Part shown: positions 35,278 to 44,217 of the stretch, piece after piece
How the letters are laid out: the number at the start of each line of letters is the position of its first letter
Numbering within the stretch: the stretch's first letter is position 1
NCBI RefSeq assembly: GCF_003185915.1
Contig: NZ_QHLZ01000001.1
Location: 124,001-188,000, forward strand
Length of the DNA: 64,000 nucleotides
Direction of reading: 5' to 3'
From: Arthrobacter psychrochitiniphilus
GTDB taxonomy: Bacteria; Actinomycetota; Actinomycetes; Actinomycetales; Micrococcaceae
The notes under the pieces: model-generated
Databases searched by the model: none
Told to the model about the DNA's origin: nothing
Seen by the model: only the letters and a program-made list of their open reading frames with translations
Made by a program: the position numbers and the translations under genes

Positions 35278-35865
35278 GTGCCTCGCATCTCCCCCACCAA
35301 GAAGGCCATTCTGGCTGCCGCGCTGGAGCTCGGTGCGCTGCACGGGATTTCCGGGACCACCATGGATGAGGTGGCCGAAAGCGCCGGTGTGGCCAAGGGA
35401 AGTGTTTATTACAACTTCTCTTCCAAGGACAAGCTCTTTGAGGAGCTGTTGACCACGGGAGTGGCTTCGCTCTCGCAGACGCTGCGCACAGCCCGTGAAC
35501 AAGCTGCGGGGTTTGCCGCGATTGAGGCCATGGTCTCGGACATGCTGGCGCTGATTGCACAGAACAGGGCGTTGGCCAAGCTCATGGCGGCGGAAATTTT
35601 CCGCACGGACAGGGTGTGGCAAAATGCGGTATCGGTGTTGCGCCGTGAGGCGGTCAGCGAGTTTGGTGCCGCACTGTTGCCGCTGGTTCCAGCCGGCACT
35701 TCTGAGAGCAGCCGCTTACTGATGGCCGGTGGAATCTTCGGGGCCACCCTCATGGGCGGGCTGGAATGGCTATTGTTCAGCCCGGACACCCCCGTGGCGG
35801 AGGTATCCGCCGCGATCTTGTTCATTTTCTCGGGCAAGCTGGCCGCAGATGCGCCCAACCCCTAA
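35278..35865 (+). CDS. TetR-family transcriptional regulator
   Basis: A 195-residue repressor-type protein. The DNA-binding helix-turn-helix occupies about residues 20-45 (GISGTTMDEVAESAGVAKGS, then VYYNFSSKDKLFEELL), the standard TetR signature. The rest is a helical ligand/dimer domain with two hydrophobic patches (GGIFGATLMGGLEWLLFSP). The GTG at 35278 has AAGGAA 5 bases upstream. It lies 86 bases after the Pip gene and may control that operon and itself. Its ligand is unknown. Confidence 0.92.
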   Translation: MPRISPTKKAILAAALELGALHGISGTTMDEVAESAGVAKGSVYYNFSSKDKLFEELLTTGVASLSQTLRTAREQAAGFAAIEAMVSDMLALIAQNRALAKLMAAEIFRTDRVWQNAVSVLRREAVSEFGAALLPLVPAGTSESSRLLMAGGIFGATLMGGLEWLLFSPDTPVAEVSAAILFIFSGKLAADAPNP

Positions 35866-35889
35866 CTCTTCTCACCACCCTTGATCTTG

Positions 35890-35931
35890 AGTCCGGCTTC
35901 TTAAGTCAGGCTTCTTGAGTCCGGCTTCTTG
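35890..35931 (+). repeat. Three 14-bp tandem repeats before the MFS gene
   Basis: The unit AGTCCGGCTTCTT(A/G) occurs at 35890-35903, 35904-35917 (one change, AGTCAGG) and 35918-35931. A second small repeat, CAGGCACCCAGG twice, follows at 35999-36022, and a 16-bp direct repeat occurs at 36068-36083 and 36086-36101. All lie in the 250-base gap before the MFS start and look like simple slippage products. Confidence 0.8.
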
Positions 35932-36116
35932 TGGCCTGGCCGGCTTTGGTGCAGATTGGAGAGGAACAGTCCCGGGCGCAGTGAAGATGCCCCCAGGGCA
36001 GGCACCCAGGCAGGCACCCAGGCAGGAACGACGGCGGTCCCCGCGTCAGTGCCGTGCTGAACCGGGAGTGGGGGTGGCGCATTCCGTGGGGGTGGCGCAT
36101 TGTGCAGGAGGTGGTG

Positions 36117-37571
36117 ATGGCTGGATCCGGGGTGGGTTTACGGTCCGAGCGGGGCCCTGTTCTACTGGCGCTCATGGTCAGCATGGCCCTGGTGGCCCTG
36201 GACTCAACAGTCCTTGCCACAGCGGTGCCGTCTATCGTGGAGAACTTGGGTGGCTTTGCCTCGTTCCCGTGGCTGTTTTCCGTCTATCTACTGGCACAGG
36301 CTGTAACGGTCCCGGTCTATGCGAAGCTTTCTGACACGCTGGGGCGCAAACCCGTCATTCTGGCCGGTATCAGCATCTTCATGGCGGGTTCAATCCTGGC
36401 CGGGTTCGCGTGGAGCATGCCAGTGCTGATCGCGTGCCGCGTTGTGCAGGGGCTCGGTGCCGGGGCCATTCAGCCGGCCACCACAACCATTGCCGGTGAT
36501 ATATATTCCGTCGAGGAGCGCGCCAAAGCTCAAGGGTATCTCTCCGGGGTTTGGGCAGTTGCCGCCGTGTTGGGCCCAGCCATTGGTGGCCTGTTTTCCC
36601 AGTTCGTCAGCTGGCGCTGGATCTTCTTCATAAACGTTCCGGTGTGTTTGGTGGCTATGGTGTTGATCGTCCACTCCTACCACGAGAAGGTGGAACGCCG
36701 GCGGGTCCGTATTGATTACCCCGGCACGGTGCTGCTCGCCACAGGAATGTCGCTGATCATCTTGGCTGTGCTTGAGGGCGGCCAGGCATGGGCGTGGGAT
36801 TCGCCACTAAGCATCGGTGGTTTTGCGCTTGGCGCCGCCTGCCTCGGCGCCTTTGTCCTGGTTGAACGCCGAACCGCCAACCCGGTTCTGCCTTTGTGGG
36901 TACTCTCGCGCCGCCTACTGTTGAGCACTACGCTGGTCTCCCTCGGCGTCGGGGCCGTGTTGATTGGCCTCAGCTCTTACGTTCCGACCTTTTTAGAAGG
37001 CTCCATTGGCACGGTTCCTCTACTGGCAGGGCTGGCCGTAGCCGCCCAATCCATTGGCTGGCCTATTGCCTCAAGCTTCTCCGGCCGCCTGTACATGCGG
37101 CACGGCTTTCGTAACACGGCAGTGTTGGGAATGTCCATCATTGTCCTGGGCGCCCTGGCTCTGGTTATCACCTCTGAGCGTCCCAATGTTGCGGTGGTGG
37201 CGGCCTGTTGTTTGGTCATCGGCGCCGGCTTGGGATTCGCTTCCACCCCGGCCATCGTGGCGGCCCAGTCCTCCGTGGGCTGGGGCGAACGTGGGGTGGT
37301 GACGGGTTCGAACATGCTGGCACGGGCGGTTGGTAGTTCGGTGGGCGTGGCCATCTTCGGGGCCGTGGCGAATACCATCGTGGCTAACTCCGAAGCTGCT
37401 AACTCCGGCGCACCTAACTTAGGAATGGCCGGCTCCGGCGCTGCTGCAACGGGCCCGGCCACCATCATTGCCTCGGCCCATGGGGTGTTTTTGGCGGTGC
37501 TGGTTTGCGCCATTCTGGGGCTCATTGCGGCAGCTGCCATGCCACGAAAAGTCCTAGTAGTCACCGACTAG
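36117..37571 (+). CDS. MFS transporter, DHA2-like (14-helix) drug efflux family
   Basis: 484 residues. The ATG at 36117 (MAGSGVGLRSERGP) has AGGAGG 5 bases upstream; the frame extends upstream without support. Helix 1 carries VALDSTVLATAVPSIVENLG, the DHA2 motif. The loop 2-3 motif reads KLSDTLGRKPVI, and helix 5 has LSGVWAVAAVLGPAIGGLFS with SWRWIFFINVP. The layout fits 14 helices. It exports an unknown small molecule. It lies downstream of the TetR gene on the same strand, so it may be a further target of that regulator. Confidence 0.9.
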   Translation: MAGSGVGLRSERGPVLLALMVSMALVALDSTVLATAVPSIVENLGGFASFPWLFSVYLLAQAVTVPVYAKLSDTLGRKPVILAGISIFMAGSILAGFAWSMPVLIACRVVQGLGAGAIQPATTTIAGDIYSVEERAKAQGYLSGVWAVAAVLGPAIGGLFSQFVSWRWIFFINVPVCLVAMVLIVHSYHEKVERRRVRIDYPGTVLLATGMSLIILAVLEGGQAWAWDSPLSIGGFALGAACLGAFVLVERRTANPVLPLWVLSRRLLLSTTLVSLGVGAVLIGLSSYVPTFLEGSIGTVPLLAGLAVAAQSIGWPIASSFSGRLYMRHGFRNTAVLGMSIIVLGALALVITSERPNVAVVAACCLVIGAGLGFASTPAIVAAQSSVGWGERGVVTGSNMLARAVGSSVGVAIFGAVANTIVANSEAANSGAPNLGMAGSGAAATGPATIIASAHGVFLAVLVCAILGLIAAAAMPRKVLVVTD

Positions 37572-37674
37572 GTTTTTTCGTTGCTGTCCCCGTGCCCGTG
37601 TGTGCTGCGGCATGTCTGCCCTCGGCCCAGCGGCCCAGCGGCCCAAAGGATCAGCGGATCAGAGCCCCAGCGGA

Positions 37675-39033
37675 TCAGAGGCCCAGGATGCTGGTGGCGA
37701 TCAGGAAGTAAATGATCAGGCCCGTTGCATCCACGAAGGTTGATATGAACGGGTTGGAGAATACTGCCGGGTCCGCACGCACGGCCTTGCCCAGCAGCGG
37801 CATGAGCCCGCCAATGCTCGCCGCCATGGTGCACACTCCCAAGAGGGTCAGGCCAATGACCCAGCCAATCGGTACGGTGAATACCAGTGAGGCAATCACG
37901 AACCCCAAGGAACCCAGCAGCAGACCGAGGAACGCGCCAACCCTGACTTCACGGGCAAAGACTTTCACGAAGTCACGCGGGCGCACATCGCCCAACGCCA
38001 AGGCCCGGGTGATAGTGGTGGCCGCCTGATTGCCGGTATTGCCCCCCGTGCCTATCAGTAGCGGGATAAACAGTGAGAGCACCACTTGTTGTTCCAATGT
38101 TGCCTCAAAGGCGCCAATGACTTGGACGGTGAGCGTGGCGCCCAGTGCCAGTACCAGCAGCCACACCACCCGGGCCCGGACGATGGTTCCCACCGGCGTG
38201 GCCAGGTATGGACGGCGCAATGGTTCGGTTCCACCGGATCGGGCAGCGTCTTCTGTTTCTGCGTCCTCGAGAATCTGCAGCGCATCATCCACTGTGAGGA
38301 TACCGACCAGCCGCTCCTCGGCGTCGACAATAGGCAGCACCAGAACCTTGGCATCAGCACAGTAGCGGGCGGCTTCTTCCACATCCTCGGTGGCGGGAAA
38401 GCTCAGCGGCGCCTTCATGATCTCTGCCACTAGGGCGTCGTCGTCGGCCCTCAACACATCACGCAAGGAGATAACACCCACCAGGTGGCGCCCTGAATCG
38501 GTGACGGGAAGAGTGTAGACGCTCTCGGCGTCGTCCAAGTGTGTCCGAACCCTGGCGAAGGTCTCGGCCATGCTCAGGTGCGGGTGAGTGGTGACAAACT
38601 CGGGGCTCATGTAGCGGCCCACGGCGCCTTGCGGGTACCCGAGCACAGTGCTGGTCAGCGCCCGCTCTTTCTCATCAAGGCCCGAGATCAGGCGGTTGGC
38701 CACGGACGCCGGCAGCTCATCCAGCAGTGCCACCCTGTCATCGGGACTCAGCTGGGCGAAGACCTCGGCAACATCGGCTTCCTGCAGCCCTGAGACAAGA
38801 TCTGCCTGCAGCGCCGCATCCAGGCGTTCAAAGACCTCAATGGCACGGTCCTTTGGCAGCGTCCTGTAGGCCACAGCCCGCTCAATGGTGTTGAGCCGTT
38901 CCAGCTGTTCCAAAATTTCGCTGATGTTTAGCGGCCGTAATGCCTGCGAAATAGCGGACAGATCGTGATCGTTCAATGCCTTCATCAAAAGCTCGGCGCT
39001 GTTCTCAAAGGTCTGGATGGGGTACTTGATCAT
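37675..39033 (-). CDS. mgtE: Magnesium transporter MgtE
   Basis: A channel for Mg2+, 452 residues. It has an N-terminal helical superhelix (about 10-125, ELLMKALNDHDLSAISQALR), then two CBS domains (about 130-260, YMSPEFVTTHPHLSMAETFA and GILTVDDALQILEDAETEDA). The C-terminal five-helix pore has LSLFIPLLIGTGGNTGNQAA and PLLGKAVRADPAVFSNPFI. The pore signature P-x2-GT-GGN-GNQ is intact. The start is the ATG at 39033 (MIKYPIQTFENSAEL). I looked for an M-box magnesium riboswitch upstream and did not recognise one. Confidence 0.95.
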   Translation of the reverse strand: MIKYPIQTFENSAELLMKALNDHDLSAISQALRPLNISEILEQLERLNTIERAVAYRTLPKDRAIEVFERLDAALQADLVSGLQEADVAEVFAQLSPDDRVALLDELPASVANRLISGLDEKERALTSTVLGYPQGAVGRYMSPEFVTTHPHLSMAETFARVRTHLDDAESVYTLPVTDSGRHLVGVISLRDVLRADDDALVAEIMKAPLSFPATEDVEEAARYCADAKVLVLPIVDAEERLVGILTVDDALQILEDAETEDAARSGGTEPLRRPYLATPVGTIVRARVVWLLVLALGATLTVQVIGAFEATLEQQVVLSLFIPLLIGTGGNTGNQAATTITRALALGDVRPRDFVKVFAREVRVGAFLGLLLGSLGFVIASLVFTVPIGWVIGLTLLGVCTMAASIGGLMPLLGKAVRADPAVFSNPFISTFVDATGLIIYFLIATSILGL

Positions 39034-39513
39034 TCTCCGGGTCCCTCCGGTGGGTGCACACGGGAACGCCCTGCAGTGCTGGCCGCAGGTGTGTGCAGAA
39101 ATTGTTGTGGGCGTGATGCGCTAAACCGCAACCGCGCAACCAACGACGGCGACCGGGAACCACTGGATTCCCGTCTTTCGGCGGGACAACTCATCCAAGA
39201 AAGCACCCCCGGCTCAAAAGTTCGGGGCTCGCGGCGCAGTGCGCGTCTTGGGAATGAAAGTTAGCGTGTTCTCCGATGGCGCAGGCGAGGCTCGCGCGGT
39301 GAGGTAGATCGACTAGGTCCGTCGTCCATGCGTGCGGCTCACCTCCAACATTCCAAGGCCCATCCCGGGCGTATTAAGTGGCATCAATCCCCTGTACTGC
39401 AAAGGAATTGGCCCTCATTTCATCCTAGGCCACGAGCGGACGGAACCACGAATCACACACTCCCGTATGGGTCACCCATTGTGTTCTGCTCCCGGGGCAT
39501 CTAAGAATGGACT
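39034..39513. other. 480-base intergenic region between mgtE and the type III PKS operon
   Basis: It separates two divergent genes. GGAGG stands 13 bases before the mgtE ATG on the minus strand. On the plus side no ribosome site is clear before the PKS ATG (GGGGCATCTAAGAATGGACT precedes it). I see no tRNA, repeat or known riboswitch pattern. Small hairpins such as GGGAAC/GATTCCC (39159-39173 region) are not convincing alone. Confidence 0.6.
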
Positions 39514-40692
39514 ATGACGGTCACAGTGAGGTCTTTAGAAACGGCAGTTCCCCCCACCATTCTCATCCAGCCCGTGGCACGCGACGTCTTTGCAGCGCAG
39601 CCCGGACTGACACGCTTGGGACAGCGTTTGGTACGTACCTGCTTTGACGGAGCCGCCATTGACACCCGGCATACGGCCGTTGCGGAGATGAGCCTAGACT
39701 TCGCCGGCCCGGATCCAACATTTTACGACGGCGCCTCCGGACTCCTTCTCAATCCCACCACCAAAGAACGTAACGATCTGTTCGCCAGCGAAGCATCAGC
39801 ATTGTTCATCGAGTGCGCTGCCAAGGCTCTCGCCGCCGCAGAGGGCCTCACGGCCGAGGATATCACCCACGTTGTGACTGTTTCCTGCACCGGATTCTTC
39901 AACCCCGGCCCCGATTACAAGATTGTCCGGGCGTTGGGGCTGGCACCTTCGGTGCAGCGCTACCACCTAGGCTTCATGGGCTGCTACGCCGCCTTTCCTG
40001 CACTGCGGGCAGCCAAAGCATTTTGCGACGCCGATCCGCAGGCTGTGGTGCTGGTGGTCTCCGTGGAACTCTGTTCCCTTCACGTGCGAACCTCCAACAA
40101 CCCTGACACCATCATGGGCTCCTCTCTCTTTGCCGACGGTGCAGCAGCGGCAGTAGTCACGGCCAGGGAGCTTGAAACCACCGGCACCTTCTTAGAACTT
40201 GATCACTTTGAAACTGTGTTGACCCCTGTGGGTGAGGACTCCATGGCATGGAATATTGGTGATCATGGTTTTGAAATGGTGCTTGATAGCTATGTTCCGA
40301 AAATCATTGATGAACACATTGTGGGTGCCCTGGAACCACTTCTGGCTTCCTCCCCCTTGCAAGGGCTGCCCTATAGCGACATCAAGCACTGGGCCATCCA
40401 CCCCGGGGGCCGCAGTATCTTGGACAAGGTCCAAAGCAAGTTGGCACTTAGCGAGGAGCAACTGGTCCCGGCCCGTGAAACGCTGCGCAACTTTGGCAAT
40501 ATGAGCAGCGCAACAGTGATGTTTGTGCTCAAGCACATTCTGGAACTTCCCCAGCAGTCCGCACGGGAGGATATCTGCGCCATGGCTTTTGGCCCCGGCC
40601 TGACGGTGGAATCGGCACTCTTCACGAAAGTGGGCTCGCCATCCTCTCCCCCCACCGAGACTGGGGAACTCGTAACGGCCGGCCATGCCTGA
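39514..40692 (+). CDS. Type III polyketide synthase (chalcone/alkylresorcinol synthase family)
   Basis: A 392-residue homodimeric ketosynthase that extends an acyl-CoA with malonyl-CoA and cyclises the product. The catalytic triad is visible: Cys157 in HLGFMGCYAAF, His296 in KHWAIHPGG and Asn329 in FGNMSSATVMF. Length and motifs match bacterial alkylresorcinol/alkylpyrone synthases. The stop overlaps the methyltransferase start by 8 bases. The three-gene order PKS, methyltransferase, flavoprotein hydroxylase equals that of srsA-srsB-srsC of Streptomyces griseus, which makes methylated phenolic lipids and quinones; the same product class here is inferred. Confidence 0.93.
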   Translation: MTVTVRSLETAVPPTILIQPVARDVFAAQPGLTRLGQRLVRTCFDGAAIDTRHTAVAEMSLDFAGPDPTFYDGASGLLLNPTTKERNDLFASEASALFIECAAKALAAAEGLTAEDITHVVTVSCTGFFNPGPDYKIVRALGLAPSVQRYHLGFMGCYAAFPALRAAKAFCDADPQAVVLVVSVELCSLHVRTSNNPDTIMGSSLFADGAAAAVVTARELETTGTFLELDHFETVLTPVGEDSMAWNIGDHGFEMVLDSYVPKIIDEHIVGALEPLLASSPLQGLPYSDIKHWAIHPGGRSILDKVQSKLALSEEQLVPARETLRNFGNMSSATVMFVLKHILELPQQSAREDICAMAFGPGLTVESALFTKVGSPSSPPTETGELVTAGHA

Positions 40693-41464
40693 ACGGGCAC
40701 CAGAACCCACGCCAGAACCGGCGCCAGAACCGGCACACCCTGAACAGCCTTTAGCCAGCCCCCGGTTCTTGGCCGTCAGGGATCAGAAGGCACGGGAGGA
40801 AATGGACAATCCGCATTGTGAGCCCACCAAACTAGCCCGCACCTACGCTCAATTCCCCCTCATTAACGCCGTTGTTTCACGCTGGCGCAGCGTCTACAAA
40901 CAGCTCATTAGGCCGTTGCTGTCAACCACGCACACCACCACGCTGCTGGATATAGGCTGCGGAGGCGGGGACATTCCCGCAGCCTTGGCCCGCTGGGCAG
41001 CACGGGATGGGCTCTCACTACAGATCACCGCGATCGATCCCGATCCGCGAGCGATTGGTTATTCCCGCGCTCATTCGGCGCATCCCGGCGTGGAGTTTCG
41101 CCAGGCCCACAGCAGTGCCCTGGTCACGGAGGGTGCCGTGTATGACGTTGTCATTTCCAACCACATGCTCCACCACTTATCCGCAGCCGAGCTCACAGAC
41201 CTTCTGACAGACTCCGCAGCCATGGCTCAGCAGCTGGTGGTGCATAGCGACATTGCCCGCAGCCCGCTGGCCTACGCCTTGTTTTCCGTGGCGACCTGGC
41301 CGTTCTTTCCGGGCTCGTTTATCCGCCACGATGGCTTAATCTCCATTCGACGCAGCTACACCGCAGCCGAATTGCGGACCCAGCTGCCACCTGGCTGGTG
41401 GGTACAATCAGCGCGGCCCTGGCGCAATCTACTGCGCTCCACCCCTGGGCCACAGCATGTCTGA
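40685..41464 (+). CDS. Class I SAM-dependent methyltransferase
   Basis: 259 residues. SAM-binding motif I is TLLDIGCGGGDIPAALARW (about residues 78-96), followed by ITAIDPDPRAIGYSRA (motif II) and YDVVISNHMLHHLSAAELTD (motif IV region). The head (residues 1-25) is Pro/Glu/Ala repeat (PEPTPEPAPEPA), likely disordered. In srsB-type clusters the enzyme methylates the alkylresorcinol ring; that role fits but is inferred. It overlaps the PKS gene upstream and the monooxygenase downstream by 8 bases each, so all three proteins are made from one mRNA. Confidence 0.88.
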   Translation: MPERAPEPTPEPAPEPAHPEQPLASPRFLAVRDQKAREEMDNPHCEPTKLARTYAQFPLINAVVSRWRSVYKQLIRPLLSTTHTTTLLDIGCGGGDIPAALARWAARDGLSLQITAIDPDPRAIGYSRAHSAHPGVEFRQAHSSALVTEGAVYDVVISNHMLHHLSAAELTDLLTDSAAMAQQLVVHSDIARSPLAYALFSVATWPFFPGSFIRHDGLISIRRSYTAAELRTQLPPGWWVQSARPWRNLLRSTPGPQHV

Positions 41465-42782
41465 CGCCAAACAGCCAGCGCCTGCCCAGACTGCCCATAC
41501 TGCCCAGCCAAATCAGCCCCACCAGCCTGCCAAGCCTGCCCAGTCTTCCAAGCCTGCCCAGTCCTCCCAATCCCATCAGCCCCACACGAGCATGTTCGAC
41601 GTCGTCATTGTGGGCGCCGGACCGGTGGGATTGTTCCTTGCCACGCTGCTACTGCAGGAGGGGCTCTCGGTGCGCATCCTGGAACAACGTTCCTCACCAC
41701 GCAGCGATTCGCGCGCCATCGGCATTCACCCGCCCGCGCTGGCGGCTCTGGCGCTGGCCAAGGTGGAGGCGCCCCTGCTGGCAGAAGGCCTGCGCATCCC
41801 CAGCGGTGTGGCCCGCAGCGGCGGCCGTGACGTGGGTTCCATAGACTTCGCACGGGGCGCACCGGAACGCCCCTTTGTTCTGACCCTCAAGCAAGTACGC
41901 ACAGAGGCCCTGCTGGCCCAGCGGCTCGCAGAGCTGGACCCGAACGCCGTGGTGCGTGGTTTCTGTGTGCAGTCCATCCACGACGGCGGCACCTTCCTCA
42001 CGCTCTCCGGCACGGTCGCCTCTAGTGTTGTGGACGCTTCTGTTCGAGACTGCGCTGTTGTGGACGCCCCGGTTCAGGAGCATGTTCAGGGCCGGCTGGT
42101 GGTGGGTGCTGACGGTGCACGTTCCGCTGTACGCCGGCTACTGGGCATTCCTACCAGCGGGCGCAACTATCCTGACACGTATTTGATGGGCGATTTTCCC
42201 GACACCGGAGACGATGGAAACACTGCAGTGTTGTTTCTGGAGCCAGAAGGCATTCTGGAATCGTTCCCTCTGCCGGGCCGCTTGCGCCGCTGGGTTGTCC
42301 ACACGGATTCGCTGCTCACGGACGCGGACGCAGCAGACCTTGCACAACTTGTTCGTCAGCGCACGGGGGTGGAACTTGATCCCGGGGCGAACAGTATGCT
42401 CAGCGCTTTTGAGGTCCGTACCCGGCTGGCCCGGCGCATGGTCCAGGGCAGGGTGGTGCTGGTGGGAGATGCTGCCCACGAGATCAGTCCCATTGGCGGT
42501 CAGGGCATGAATCTGGGGTGGTTGGATGCCGCCGCCGTGGCCCCCATCATCGTCGCTGCCCTGCGGGGTGAGAAAACGGGCAGACGGCTGGCGGAATTTG
42601 AGCGGGTCAGGATGGGCGCGGCCCGCACTGCAGCACACCAAGCCCAGCTGAACATGATGCTGGGGCGGAAGTCCCCGGCGCAGTTCTTGCAATTGCGCAA
42701 CGCAGCCTTGGGAGGGCTGTTCACACTAGGCGTTGTCCAAAACTTTGCTGCCCGGCGCTTCACCATGCACAACATCCGTTGA
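41457..42782 (+). CDS. FAD-dependent monooxygenase (aromatic hydroxylase type)
   Basis: 441 residues of the p-hydroxybenzoate-hydroxylase-like family. After a 45-residue Pro/Gln/Ser/Ala repeat head (units like PAQSSKPAQSS) the FAD fold begins with DVVIVGAGPVGLFLATLLLQ. Further marks are LVVGADGARSAVRRLLG (DG motif) and VVLVGDAAHEISPIGGQGMN (GD motif). It would hydroxylate the polyketide-derived ring, allowing quinone formation, as SrsC does. A start closer to the fold (ATG at 41592) is possible, but the 8-base overlap supports 41457. Its last 57 bases overlap the convergent YibE/F gene. Confidence 0.88.
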   Translation: MSDAKQPAPAQTAHTAQPNQPHQPAKPAQSSKPAQSSQSHQPHTSMFDVVIVGAGPVGLFLATLLLQEGLSVRILEQRSSPRSDSRAIGIHPPALAALALAKVEAPLLAEGLRIPSGVARSGGRDVGSIDFARGAPERPFVLTLKQVRTEALLAQRLAELDPNAVVRGFCVQSIHDGGTFLTLSGTVASSVVDASVRDCAVVDAPVQEHVQGRLVVGADGARSAVRRLLGIPTSGRNYPDTYLMGDFPDTGDDGNTAVLFLEPEGILESFPLPGRLRRWVVHTDSLLTDADAADLAQLVRQRTGVELDPGANSMLSAFEVRTRLARRMVQGRVVLVGDAAHEISPIGGQGMNLGWLDAAAVAPIIVAALRGEKTGRRLAEFERVRMGAARTAAHQAQLNMMLGRKSPAQFLQLRNAALGGLFTLGVVQNFAARRFTMHNIR

Positions 42783-44027
42783 TACCTGCACGGCCCGGAC
42801 GCGGCCTGTCGCTTTAACAACAGCCACCGCCACCAAAGTGGTGACAGGGATGGCTAGAACCAGACCAATGGAGCCCACCAGAATCCGTACAATCTCCTCA
42901 GCCAGTTCCACTCCAGTCAACGCGAGCAGGAGCTCTTGGTCAAAGAGTGAAACCATTAAGAGCACCGGCAGGGCACTGCCTGCGTAGGCGAAGGCAATGG
43001 TGTAGACCGTGGAGGCAATGTGGTCGCGGCCAATTCTCATGGCAGAGGTGAACAACTCCCGGGTACTGGTCTCTGGGGCCAGCTCGTAGAGCTCCCAAAC
43101 GGCGGAGGACTGGGTGATGGTGACATCATTGAGCACTCCCAATCCGGAGATCACCAGACCACAGAGGATCATGCCGGATAAGGACATGCCCTGGGTCATG
43201 TTCAGAAGTTGGTAGCCGTATTCTCCCGAGGTGCCGGTCAGGGCGGCGGCGTCCACCGCCCAAGCTGCCAAACCTGCCGTGACACCCAACCCGAAGAGGG
43301 TTCCCAGAAGCGCCGTTGAGGTGCGGGCGGAGAAGCCGTGGGCAAAGTACAGGACACCGAACATGATGGCGCTGGAGCCAGTGAGGGCCACCAGCAGCGG
43401 CGGCTGGCCCTGGGCGAGTGCTGGCAGGATGAACCAGGCCAGCACCCCGAACGCTCCTATCAAGCCCACGATGGCTCGCAGTCCTCGCCAGCGGGCTACC
43501 GCTACCACCACCACGGCATACAACACCGCCAGTAAACCAATGGGGAAAGTCCGGACAAAATCCATGAAGACGTAGGCGGGGCCGTTTTGTTCAACACCCG
43601 TAACAGCCGCCAGGCCGGAGAGATTCAAATATCTGATGGAGTCACCCACGTGGACGCCACGGGATTGCACAATGTCAGGGCTGATGAGCACGGGAACTTC
43701 AGCCAGCCCGTCAGCGGCGGTGAAGGCGATGAAGCAGCTACTGCCTGGGCTGCCACCTGCACTGAGTGAGCAATCCTCCGTGACCGTGCGCTGCACAGTT
43801 CCAGAATCAATACTGGCCCCTGGCGCTGCGGCATAAGGATTGCCAGCCGCTGCGGGAGAGCCTTCAGTGCTGGGCCACATCAAGGCCATGGCAATAATGG
43901 TCAGGATGGCCAGTGGCACCAAGATCCAGCTCAGCAGCACCACAGCCCTGCGGCGCATGGCTTTGCGGCGGCGGAGCTCCGGCCGGCTCAGAGCCGATTC
44001 ATCAGCGTGCGAATGTGAATGGCCCAT
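42726..44027 (-). CDS. YibE/F family membrane protein
   Basis: 433 residues with an N-terminal His-rich head (MGHSHSHADES), one helix (about 29-50), an extracytoplasmic domain (about 55-150) and then about seven helices. Family marks are RWRGLRAIVGLIGAFGVLAW, SLSGMILCGLVISGLGVLND, TITQSSAVWEL and RDHIASTVYTIAFAYAGSALP. The function is unknown; the His head may bind metal. The 3' end overlaps the monooxygenase gene by 57 bases on the opposite strand. The ATG at 44027 is the first in frame. Confidence 0.88.
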   Translation of the reverse strand: MGHSHSHADESALSRPELRRRKAMRRRAVVLLSWILVPLAILTIIAMALMWPSTEGSPAAAGNPYAAAPGASIDSGTVQRTVTEDCSLSAGGSPGSSCFIAFTAADGLAEVPVLISPDIVQSRGVHVGDSIRYLNLSGLAAVTGVEQNGPAYVFMDFVRTFPIGLLAVLYAVVVVAVARWRGLRAIVGLIGAFGVLAWFILPALAQGQPPLLVALTGSSAIMFGVLYFAHGFSARTSTALLGTLFGLGVTAGLAAWAVDAAALTGTSGEYGYQLLNMTQGMSLSGMILCGLVISGLGVLNDVTITQSSAVWELYELAPETSTRELFTSAMRIGRDHIASTVYTIAFAYAGSALPVLLMVSLFDQELLLALTGVELAEEIVRILVGSIGLVLAIPVTTLVAVAVVKATGRVRAVQVSTDVVHGEAPGSKVLDNA

Positions 44028-44217
44028 GGGCTATGAAAGTCCTTGTGGTTGAGTGCGGTGGTTCATACATGCGGTGCTGAGAAAGCACAGAGAAAGTACA
44101 GAGGAGGAGCTGGGCTCCCTCGCGGGCAGTAAGATTTCCGCGGTCGCTAAGCGACCTTGAAAATCCATCCCCGCTCCGGGAGTCCAGCTCCGCCTCCTTA
44201 GCCAGCCCGCACTTTGG

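Noticed and set aside
39034..39513. M-box magnesium riboswitch upstream of mgtE
   Set aside because: I read the minus-strand leader for the conserved M-box core and found no match; a model search would be needed to be certain.
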